This document shows, in pieces, positions 9,105 to 16,440 of a stretch of DNA of 64,000 nt. Made by a program: the position numbers and the translations under genes. This stretch comes from JABMQB01 sp963677475 (lineage in GTDB: Bacteria; Bacteroidota; Bacteroidia; Bacteroidales; Prolixibacteraceae): positions 62,001 through 126,000 of the forward strand of contig CAXXQD010000010.1 in the NCBI GenBank assembly GCA_963677475.2. Direction: 5' to 3'. The notes beneath the pieces were generated by a model that was not told the origin of the DNA, ran no database searches, and saw only the letters and a program-made list of their open reading frames with translations. Numbering within the stretch: the first letter of the stretch is position 1; every line of letters begins with the position of its first letter.

Positions 9105-9799
9105 AATTAATAATTTTAAAATTCAATTTGTAGTTTTTAGTTGAAGTTGTTCTAAAATTTAAGATTCAATAATATTGCTATTTCAGCACCTAAAATTTCA
9201 ACTTCATCATCTTTGGATAAATAAAAGAGAATGCACAAACAGCATATACAGGCATTTTACAGGTCATGAACGAAAGAACGTAAAACTTCTTTATAAGATT
9301 TTGTACAAATATTGATGTTGTTATTTATTTATGTTAAATTACCTGAAATACAGACTCTTAGATAATTCACATTTGGATTCATTATAAAGGTATCCCTACA
9401 GTCACTCACACTTTTTTGTCGTCTCCCTTCCTCCGTCTGAAGTATTATTTTGACTAATTATTTGTGGATGATACTTGATAAATTTTCTGAAAACTTACTG
9501 TTTTTCTAGAAAATTTCGTAACCTTTTTAGAAACAATTTTAAAATATTTATTGTTTAGTTAAATATTTATTCCAAAAAGAGGAAAAAGGGCTACCATAAT
9601 TATTCCTAAATTCTTTAATTACTCATTATTAGACACTTATTAAATACACAAAACAAAAATTTGTCTCAATTTGGGAAAAACATTCCCTTTATTACTTACA
9701 AATCGGGTATTTGCAGCTGATCAGAAATGAAAATCAAGCAAACTTACTTCATGAGAAAAAAACAGATTAACTTAGTCTTTATTGAAATTCTATTTTAAT
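9105..9799. other. Long AT-rich intergenic region upstream of the capsule operon
   Basis: No plausible gene is visible on either strand. A small inverted repeat pairs TGAAGTTG (9142-9149) with CAACTTCA (9199-9206). A minus-strand match to the -7 box (TAAGTTTG) lies at 9739-9746 but has no good -33 partner. If it is used, the capsule transcript would carry a leader of more than 600 nt, and UpxY proteins are known to act on long capsule leaders. Most of the region holds nothing I can name. Confidence 0.4.
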
Positions 9800-9843
9800 T
9801 TATTCCAATTAATTCTAGAAATAATTAGAATTAATTGGAATAA
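9800..9843. repeat. Perfect 18-bp inverted repeat, 8-nt loop
   Basis: The arm TTATTCCAATTAATTCTA (9800-9817) is the exact reverse complement of 9826-9843, with loop GAAATAAT. It lies about 125 bp upstream of the ferritin gene, between the divergent capsule and ferritin units. It lacks the GC-rich stem and T-tract of an intrinsic terminator. It could be an operator for a dimeric repressor, an RNA hairpin, or a remnant of a mobile element end. Confidence 0.7.
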
Positions 9844-9910
9844 TCCGGGCGTATATATTTTACGCAACCTAAAATAAACTTAAAATAATTCGGATTTAGA
9901 TTCAACAGGC

Positions 9911-9941
9911 TTTTATTAGTAAACAGTTTTATATACTTTTA
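9911..9941 (+). promoter_or_regulatory. Candidate Bacteroidota promoter for ferritin
   Basis: TTTT (9911-9914), a 19-bp spacer and TACTTTTA (9934-9941) resemble TTTG-N19-TAnnTTTG with one mismatch in each box. The ferritin ATG follows 27 bp downstream. Confidence 0.35.
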
Positions 9942-9968
9942 TGTGTCATTAAAATAAAATGAGAAATC

Positions 9969-10484
9969 ATGTTGAAAAAAGAAGTTTTAGATTCTATAAA
10001 CGATCAGATTAATGCTGAATTCTACTCGGCATATCTTTATTTATCCATGTCTGCGTATTTTCAGGATAAAGGTTTGTCCGGATTTGCAAACTGGATGATG
10101 ATACAGTTTCAGGAAGAGCAATCTCATGCAATGAAATTTTTTAATTACATCAATGAACGGGGCGGAAAAGTTGAATTAAAAGCGGTTGAAGCTGTGCCTA
10201 CTGATTTTGATAGTATACTTGCTGTTTGGGAGCAAACCCTTGCCCACGAACAAATGGTCACAGACCGTATCAATAAAATGATGGATGTGGCAATAGCCGC
10301 AAGCGACCACGCCACAAAAAGTTTTTTACAATGGTTTGTTGATGAGCAGGTTGAAGAGGAAGCCAATGTGACTGAAATTCTGGATACTTTAAGACTCATT
10401 GATGGACAGGGAAATGGCATATTTATGCTGGATAGGGAAATGAAGCAACGAGTATTTGTTGATACAGCAAACGGAGCAGGTTAA
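9969..10484 (+). CDS. ftnA: Ferritin (bacterial non-heme, FtnA type)
   Basis: The 171-residue protein is of normal bacterial ferritin length and forms a four-helix bundle that oxidises and stores iron in a cytoplasmic 24-mer. The ferroxidase ligands are visible: Glu in NAEFYSAYLYLS (about 17), FQEEQSHAMKFF (Glu about 50, His about 53), Glu about 94 in LAHEQMVTDRI, and Gln in FVDEQVEEEANV (about 127). It is monocistronic: a strong terminator follows, and the next gene starts beyond it. Confidence 0.95.
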   Translation: MLKKEVLDSINDQINAEFYSAYLYLSMSAYFQDKGLSGFANWMMIQFQEEQSHAMKFFNYINERGGKVELKAVEAVPTDFDSILAVWEQTLAHEQMVTDRINKMMDVAIAASDHATKSFLQWFVDEQVEEEANVTEILDTLRLIDGQGNGIFMLDREMKQRVFVDTANGAG

Positions 10485-10508
10485 AAAAATTAAATACCAA
10501 ATTAATTT

Positions 10509-10543
10509 AAAGACTGTCCGTACAATTTGGATGGTCTTTTTTT
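10509..10543 (+). terminator. Intrinsic terminator after ferritin
   Basis: An 11-bp stem (10509-10519 with 10529-10539, two G-T wobbles) has a 9-nt loop and runs into a T-tract. It lies before the ATG at 10554, which argues against the in-frame TTG at 10527 as the start of the next gene. Confidence 0.8.
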
Positions 10544-10553
10544 ATTTTTGAAT

Positions 10554-12737
10554 ATGAACGTAGAGGAAATTTATATTAAATATGACCAACTTCTGGAACA
10601 ATGCCGGTTAGTTTGCGAGGATGGCTCAATCCCGAAAATTGAAAAGGCATTTCATTATAGTAAAACCATATTAAAAGATAAGAAGTTTACAACAGGCGAA
10701 GGCATTTTAAGCCATTCGCTTGATGTAGCATTAATAATAGCCTCCGAAATTGGCTTGGGAGTTAACTCGGTAATTACCGGGCTTCTGCACAATGTTATGT
10801 ATTCTGAATTGGAAGAAAAGGCAGATCCCGGTTATATCATTGATGAATTCGGGGAACTCGTTTTTAACATCCTTGAAGGAATGGCAAAAATTAATTCCCT
10901 TGGTACCGATACCGTTGACCTTCATTCCGAAAATTACAGAAAACTTTTATTAGCACTGGCGGGTGATATGAGAGTTATCCTAATTAAAATTGCGGATCGC
11001 CTGCAAGTTATGCGAAACTTGGATTCGTATAAAGAAGAGGTTCAGTCAAAATTAGTAAGTGAAACAACCCATTTGTATGCACCATTGGCACATAGGCTCG
11101 GATTATATAAGGTAAATTCCGAATTTCTCGATTTATGTTTAAGATACAATAAACGAGACGAGTATAATGATGTATTGGAGCACTTGCTCAAAACTGAAGA
11201 GGCCCGGAATAACTTTGTGGTTGAATTTGTTAAGCCAATCGAGAAAAAACTCCTAAAAAAAGGCTTCAAGTTCGAAATGAAAGCCCGTACAAAATCAATT
11301 TATTCGATTTGGAATAAAATGCAAAAAAAGGAAGTTTCTTTTGACGAAGTACTTGACTTATTTGCAATCAGGGTTATCCTGGATTCAAAAGACGAACACG
11401 AAAAAGCCGACTGCTGGACCGTGTATTCCATTATCACAGAAGAATACCAAACCAACACTGAAAGGCTTAGGGACTGGATAACTATTCCAAAATCAAATGG
11501 ATACGAGTCGTTACATACTACGGTTATGGGACCTTATGGCAAATGGGTTGAGATCCAGATAAGGACACAACGAATGGATGAAATCGCAGAAAAAGGCCTT
11601 GCAGCACATTGGAAATACAAAGGGGGGGGCGAGAGCAAGGAACTGGACAAATGGTTAACCGGAATAAGGGATGTGCTCGAAAATCCGGAAATTAGTATTG
11701 TTGACTTTATCGATGATTTTAAAATTAGTGCTTACGAAGACGAAATATTTGTGTTTACGCCCAAAGGTGACCTTATTAAACTCCCCAAAGGTGCTACTAT
11801 GTTGGATTTTGCTTACGAAATACATTCCGATCTTGGCGATAAGTGCGTTGGTGGAAAGATTGATGGTAGAAAGGTAACACTGAAACATAAATTAACCAAT
11901 GGAGATTATGTTGCCATTGATACTAGTGCTTCGCAAAAACCTAAAATTGACTGGCTTGAATTTGTTGTAACATCGAAAGCTAAAACACGGATTAAGTCGA
12001 GTTTAAACGAAGAGAAAAAAAGAGAAGCAGCTAATGGCAAAGAGCTTTTATTGAGGAAATTAAAGAACTGGAAAATTGATTACAACGAAGAAGTAATTCG
12101 AACAATGCTCAAGCATTTCAATTATAAGTTGGCAATCGATTTATATTATAATATTTCGCTCGGGAAAGTTGAACCACTTGAAATTAAAAGCCTTCTTACC
12201 AAGAAAGAAGAAGATACCACAAAAGATAAAATTAACGAGCTGCTTCCACAAGAAGATACCAAGGAATTTAGCTTTGAAGGTGGCGATGATTTTTTAATTA
12301 TCGATAATAACCTTAAAAACGTTAACTATAAATTGGCACAATGTTGTAATCCGGTTTTGGGAGATACAATATTCGGATTTGTAACCATTAAAGATGGAAT
12401 AAAAATTCACCGAAAAAGTTGTCCAAATGCTCCAGATATGATTTCTAGGTTTCCATACCGGGTAATCAAAGCAAAATGGAAAAACAGTTCCACCCGAAAT
12501 TCATTTTTGGCTTCGATATACATCACCGGAACCGAACAGGAAAGCATTTTAACAGGCATATCGAATGTAATTGCAAAAGATATTGGTGTGCAAATGAGGG
12601 CACTTAAAATAGAATCGGACTTAGGTACTTTCCAGGCTTCGTTAAATGTTTTGGTCTATAACCTTGAGCATCTTGATTTTTTGATGCTGCGTTTAAAGAA
12701 TGTTAATGGCGTTATTTCTGTCAGCAGAAAAGACTAA
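10554..12737 (+). CDS. RelA/SpoT-family (p)ppGpp synthetase with degraded hydrolase motif
   Basis: The 727-residue protein has the long RSH layout: HD-like domain (about 25-180), synthetase (about 220-380), TGS (about 400-465), Zn-finger/helical region (GDDFLIIDNNLKNVNYKLAQ, then CCNPV) and C-terminal ACT. The synthetase motifs ARTKSIYSIWNKM, NGYESLHTTV and EIQIRT are intact. The hydrolase motif normally written HDVVEDT reads HNVMYSE (residues 79-85), and ADRLHNMRT reads ADRLQVMRN. This predicts a synthesis-only enzyme acting in the stringent response. ATG 10554 is chosen over the in-frame TTG at 10527 because the latter lies inside the upstream terminator. Confidence 0.92.
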   Translation: MNVEEIYIKYDQLLEQCRLVCEDGSIPKIEKAFHYSKTILKDKKFTTGEGILSHSLDVALIIASEIGLGVNSVITGLLHNVMYSELEEKADPGYIIDEFGELVFNILEGMAKINSLGTDTVDLHSENYRKLLLALAGDMRVILIKIADRLQVMRNLDSYKEEVQSKLVSETTHLYAPLAHRLGLYKVNSEFLDLCLRYNKRDEYNDVLEHLLKTEEARNNFVVEFVKPIEKKLLKKGFKFEMKARTKSIYSIWNKMQKKEVSFDEVLDLFAIRVILDSKDEHEKADCWTVYSIITEEYQTNTERLRDWITIPKSNGYESLHTTVMGPYGKWVEIQIRTQRMDEIAEKGLAAHWKYKGGGESKELDKWLTGIRDVLENPEISIVDFIDDFKISAYEDEIFVFTPKGDLIKLPKGATMLDFAYEIHSDLGDKCVGGKIDGRKVTLKHKLTNGDYVAIDTSASQKPKIDWLEFVVTSKAKTRIKSSLNEEKKREAANGKELLLRKLKNWKIDYNEEVIRTMLKHFNYKLAIDLYYNISLGKVEPLEIKSLLTKKEEDTTKDKINELLPQEDTKEFSFEGGDDFLIIDNNLKNVNYKLAQCCNPVLGDTIFGFVTIKDGIKIHRKSCPNAPDMISRFPYRVIKAKWKNSSTRNSFLASIYITGTEQESILTGISNVIAKDIGVQMRALKIESDLGTFQASLNVLVYNLEHLDFLMLRLKNVNGVISVSRKD

Positions 12738-12739
12738 TA

Positions 12740-13015
12740 ATGAATAGATCTCATTTTGAAAATATCGAAAAACTCATCGAAAAGGGCGAGTTAGCACAGG
12801 CAGAGAACATACTCAAAAAAGATGGGGCTGCCGAAACTGTTCAGTACCTGCTTTTGCTAGGGAAAATCAAACAGAAACAACAGCTATGGGGTGAAGCCAT
12901 AAATGCGTACCAAAAAGTTATATCGATGGAAGAAAACAACAAAGAAGCAAAACTACAGATACATATTATTAGGAATATTTTGAATTTTCACAATCCCGAA
13001 ATGTTTAATCCTTAA
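12740..13015 (+). CDS. Small TPR-like protein
   Basis: The 91-residue protein has no signal peptide and is predicted all-helical. It contains one or two TPR-like units, NIEKLIEKGELAQAENILKK and WGEAINAYQKVISMEENNKE. It starts 2 bp after the stop of the RSH gene, so it is almost certainly co-transcribed and probably translationally coupled with it. No specific function can be assigned; a protein-protein interaction role is inferred from the repeat type. Confidence 0.7.
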   Translation: MNRSHFENIEKLIEKGELAQAENILKKDGAAETVQYLLLLGKIKQKQQLWGEAINAYQKVISMEENNKEAKLQIHIIRNILNFHNPEMFNP

Positions 13016-13125
13016 CATGTTACTTTGCGATTATACAATTTATGCTGATGTCAGGAATTGTACATATAAACGTTCAAATTTCCCTGTAACAAATTGTTTG
13101 AATGCATTTTAAACTCAAAAAATAA

Positions 13126-13157
13126 TTTAGGATTTTAAATCATTATTATTATTTTTG
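13126..13157 (+). promoter_or_regulatory. Candidate Bacteroidota promoter
   Basis: TTTA (13126-13129), a 20-bp spacer and an exact TAnnTTTG box TATTTTTG (13150-13157) precede the TPR gene at 13220. The rest of the 13016-13219 gap holds nothing else recognisable. Confidence 0.5.
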
Positions 13158-13219
13158 GCTTTCGTCAGAAAAATTTGGAAGAATTAAATACAATTAATAA
13201 TACTAAAAAAGGAATTGAT

Positions 13220-14077
13220 ATGAAGAGATTATTTTTCATAATGTTGATCGGGATAGCTGCTCTTGTCTCGAATGCGCAAGATGCAGCAGAAAAAATTAAT
13301 GCAGCTAATGAAGCATTACAAGCTAAGGATTATGCTAAAGCATTTACCCTATACGAAGAGGCACTAAATAATATTGGTGATGTGCAGGTGGATAATTCTA
13401 TTAATTATAATGTTGGTTTTGCTGCATATAAAGCCGACAATTATGAAGGTGCCATAAAATATTTTAACCTTGCAATAGAAGCAGAAGCGAATGTTGCAAA
13501 TTCATATGAATATATTGCAAATTCATACAACAAACTAAAAAAATACGCCAAGGCGGTTGAAACGTATGAAAAGGCCGCTTCTATTAGCGAAGCTGAAGAT
13601 GCAAAATCCATGGTTTATAATGGGGCAATTGCGGCTTATAAAGGCAAACTTTATGACAAAGCTATTGAGTTATTTGGTAAATCAGTAGAAAACGGTTATA
13701 AAGGAGAAACAGCATTGTTTTATAAAGCAGTAGTACTGAAAAAGCAGGATAAAGACGATGAATATAAGGCAACATTGGAAGAAGGTGCTGAAAAATTCCC
13801 TGGCGATAAAAAAATTGCCCCGGCGTTAGCAAAAATATATGTTTCGGAGGGAAATGAAACCTACAAAAAAGGCGTTGAAATTTTAAATGCGGCCAATCAA
13901 AAGGTTAACGATGGCTCACTAAGTACTGAAGACGATGCGTATGCTGCAGAAGTAACCAAGGCAAAAGCAGAATTCGAAGTTGCTGCAGAAATCCTTGAAA
14001 AAGCAGTTAAACTAGATGCATCTAATGCAAATGCATCAACGTTGCTCGACGCTTGTAAAAAGAATTTAACAATCTAA
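13220..14077 (+). CDS. Exported tetratricopeptide repeat protein
   Basis: From ATG 13220 the protein has 285 residues with a clean signal peptide (MKRLFFIMLIGIAALVSNAQ, cleavage near residue 20). The upstream in-frame ATG/TTG alternatives at 13175 onward would bury that signal. The mature part is Lys- and Glu-rich and holds several TPR units, for example AAEKINAANEALQAKDYAKA, VGFAAYKADNYEGAIKYFNL and YEYIANSYNKLKKYAKAVET. It is likely a periplasmic scaffold; partners are unknown. A strong terminator follows, so the gene is monocistronic. Confidence 0.85.
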   Translation: MKRLFFIMLIGIAALVSNAQDAAEKINAANEALQAKDYAKAFTLYEEALNNIGDVQVDNSINYNVGFAAYKADNYEGAIKYFNLAIEAEANVANSYEYIANSYNKLKKYAKAVETYEKAASISEAEDAKSMVYNGAIAAYKGKLYDKAIELFGKSVENGYKGETALFYKAVVLKKQDKDDEYKATLEEGAEKFPGDKKIAPALAKIYVSEGNETYKKGVEILNAANQKVNDGSLSTEDDAYAAEVTKAKAEFEVAAEILEKAVKLDASNANASTLLDACKKNLTI

Positions 14078-14100
14078 CGATAATATACACCAAGTTGCAC

Positions 14101-14130
14101 AGCCCTGGAGAGTTTTCTTCAGGGCTTTTT
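14101..14130 (+). terminator. Intrinsic terminator after the TPR gene
   Basis: A 10-bp stem (14101-14110 with 14117-14126, one wobble) with a 6-nt loop is followed by a T run. Confidence 0.85.
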
Positions 14131-14167
14131 GTTTTATGGTGCATGCAGAGAATCTTAATTGTTTTTA

Positions 14168-14175
14168 TAATTTTG
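14168..14175 (+). promoter_or_regulatory. Candidate -7 box for the M49-like peptidase gene
   Basis: TAATTTTG matches TAnnTTTG exactly, 22 bp before the ATG. No convincing -33 box was found. Confidence 0.35.
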
Positions 14176-14197
14176 AGAAAACAAAAACTGCATTATT

Positions 14198-15841
14198 ATG
14201 AAAAACTACATTTTTATATTCGCGGTTGCAGCCTTTCTACTTACAGGATGTAACCAAAAAACAAAAGAATCTACAAGTCAAACAAACATGGACGATATTA
14301 TGCAAAAAGCAAATGAATTTGCATCCTTCAGGTTAACAACCGATTTAAGCGTATTAACAGAAAAAGAAAAACAAATGCTCCCATTCTTATTTCAGGCAGC
14401 TGATATTATGCAGGAAATTTATTGGGAAGAAGCATTTGGCAACAAAGACGAATTGTTTTCAAAATACACCGATGAAGCAATGCTTAAATTTATCAATATT
14501 AATTATGGTCCCTGGGAAAGGTTAAACGACAACAAACCATTTATTTCTGATTTTGGGGCGAAACCTGATGGGGCAAATTTTTATCCTGCAGACATTACAA
14601 AAGAAGAATTTGAGGTATGGGAGAATGACAAAAAAACAAGTTTGTATACGCTTGTCAGAAGAAACGATGAAGGAAACCTAGTGGCTATTCCATACCACAT
14701 TGCCTTTAAAGAACAAATTACAAAAGCATCTGAATTAATTTTACAAGCTGCTGAACTTGCCGAAGACCAGGGATTAAAAAACTATCTCGAATCCCGGGCA
14801 AAAGCTTTACTAACCGATGATTACTACGAAAGTGATATCGCTTGGTTGGATATGAAAAACAATTCGATTGATTTTGTAGTTGGACCTATTGAAAACTATG
14901 AAGACCAGTTGTTTGGATATAAAGCTGCCCACGAATCCTTCATCCTGATTAAAGATAAGGAATGGAGTGCCAAATTAGAAAAATATGGTGCTTTGCTTCC
15001 TGAATTGCAAAAAGAATTGCCATGCGAAGAAAAATACAAAAATGAAACTCCGGGTTCAGATGCCGATATGAATGTGTACGATGCAATTTATTATGCAGGC
15101 GATTGCAATGCTGGAAGTAAGACCATCGCAATTAACCTTCCAAACGATGAAAAAGTCAGGGCAATGAAAGGAAGCCGTAAGTTGCAATTGAAAAATTCCA
15201 TGCAGGCAAAATTTGATAAAATTTTGATTCCTATATCTGAATTATTGATTGATGAAGAACAGCAAAAACATGTGAAGTTTGACGCCTTCTTTGAAAACAC
15301 CATGTTCCATGAAGTGGCTCATGGGCTTGGACTGGGAAAAACAACTGATCAGAGTGCAACTGTACGTGAAGCCCTAAAAGATGCATACACTTCAATTGAG
15401 GAAGGCAAAGCCGATATTTTGGGTTTGTGGTGTGTATATAAATTAAACGAAATGGGCGAATTTACCGATAAAGACATGATGGATAACTTTGTAACCTTTA
15501 TGGCCGGAATCTTTCGTTCTGTGAGATTTGGGGCGGCAAGCGCACATGGTAAAGCAAACATGATGCGTTTTAATTATTTTCAGGAAAAAGGCGCATTTGA
15601 ATACAACCAAGAAACAGGGAAATATAAGGTGGATTTTGAGAAAATGAAAGAGTCAATGCTCGAATTATCTGAGTTTATCCTTAAAATACAGGGAGATGGT
15701 GATTATGACTTGGCTGCTAAACTCATCGAAGAAAAAGGTATAATAAAACCTGAACTACAGAATGATTTAGATAAAATATCGGATGCTGGAATTCCGAGGG
15801 ATATTGTTTTTGAGCAAGGCCCCAAAGTTTTAGGCTTATAG
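14198..15841 (+). CDS. M49-like zinc metallopeptidase lipoprotein (dipeptidyl-peptidase III family)
   Basis: The 547-residue protein starts with a lipoprotein signal (MKNYIFIFAVAAFLLTGCNQ, lipobox LTGC, Cys 18). The zinc site is MFHEVAHGLGLG near residue 370, followed about 30-35 residues later by SIEEGKADILG, matching the second M49 motif EExxA(D/E). The fold and order of motifs fit peptidase family M49, although most members have HExxGH whereas this one reads HExxH. It is likely an outer-membrane or periplasmic peptidase releasing dipeptides; specificity is unknown. It is monocistronic with its own -7 box. Confidence 0.8.
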   Translation: MKNYIFIFAVAAFLLTGCNQKTKESTSQTNMDDIMQKANEFASFRLTTDLSVLTEKEKQMLPFLFQAADIMQEIYWEEAFGNKDELFSKYTDEAMLKFININYGPWERLNDNKPFISDFGAKPDGANFYPADITKEEFEVWENDKKTSLYTLVRRNDEGNLVAIPYHIAFKEQITKASELILQAAELAEDQGLKNYLESRAKALLTDDYYESDIAWLDMKNNSIDFVVGPIENYEDQLFGYKAAHESFILIKDKEWSAKLEKYGALLPELQKELPCEEKYKNETPGSDADMNVYDAIYYAGDCNAGSKTIAINLPNDEKVRAMKGSRKLQLKNSMQAKFDKILIPISELLIDEEQQKHVKFDAFFENTMFHEVAHGLGLGKTTDQSATVREALKDAYTSIEEGKADILGLWCVYKLNEMGEFTDKDMMDNFVTFMAGIFRSVRFGAASAHGKANMMRFNYFQEKGAFEYNQETGKYKVDFEKMKESMLELSEFILKIQGDGDYDLAAKLIEEKGIIKPELQNDLDKISDAGIPRDIVFEQGPKVLGL

Positions 15842-15895
15842 TTTTAATAATCTTCCTTTAACTTCTTATTAACAATAATTGGGGATTGGTATTCT

Positions 15896-15903
15896 TATAT
15901 TTG
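15896..15903 (+). promoter_or_regulatory. Candidate -7 box abutting the Cys-rich gene
   Basis: TATATTTG matches TAnnTTTG exactly and ends 4 bp before the GTG start at 15908. If it is used, the transcript would be nearly leaderless. No good -33 box was seen. Confidence 0.35.
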
Positions 15904-15907
15904 TAGC

Positions 15908-16378
15908 GTGAAAAGGTGGCATGAAATAGCAAGTATAATACTACTAATCCCATTTTTATTTTCAACAATTGGAGTGTTGGTATATAATTCTGAATGTACA
16001 TGTACAGGGTCAGAACACTATAGTTTATATGTCACTCCGAATAGCTGTGATACAGCAACCAATGAAATAGACAGGTGTTGTGGATCAAATGAAAAAGAAA
16101 AATCATGTACTTCATGTGAATTGGAAAAAGCTTGTGGTTGTGACGACTATAAACTTCAATTTGTTAAAATAAAAAGCCAGTTTGCAAATGAAGATATCAG
16201 TAAACTGAAAGCTAAAACAATTTCTATTTTAGTTACTGCTTTGTTATTCAACGAAGATTTTACTTCCGAGCCAGATAATTCAAGGCTAGGATATTATTAC
16301 ATTGATCCACCAAATAAAATCACCGGATTCGAATTTCTTATCCAAATCAACCAACTTAAAATCCCTCACATCGCTTAA
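15908..16378 (+). CDS. Cys-rich exported protein of the HYC_CC_PP type
   Basis: The 156-residue protein starts at GTG, with an N-terminal hydrophobic segment (MKRWHEIASIILLIPFLFST). It has many cysteines: SECTCTGSEHY, RCCGSNEKEKSC, SCELEKACGC. It also has a C-terminal DPPNKITGFEFLIQINQLKI segment. The ordered HY...C...CC...PP pattern is that of a small Bacteroidota family found beside metal-related TonB receptors. The downstream genes encode a TonB receptor and an HMA-domain protein, so binding a soft metal such as copper is a reasonable inference. The exact role is unknown. Confidence 0.65.
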   Translation: MKRWHEIASIILLIPFLFSTIGVLVYNSECTCTGSEHYSLYVTPNSCDTATNEIDRCCGSNEKEKSCTSCELEKACGCDDYKLQFVKIKSQFANEDISKLKAKTISILVTALLFNEDFTSEPDNSRLGYYYIDPPNKITGFEFLIQINQLKIPHIA

Positions 16379-16440
16379 GGTTATTTAGCTGAATTATAGT
16401 TAATTAATATGGTGGATTATTCTGCCGTAAATCTTAAGCA

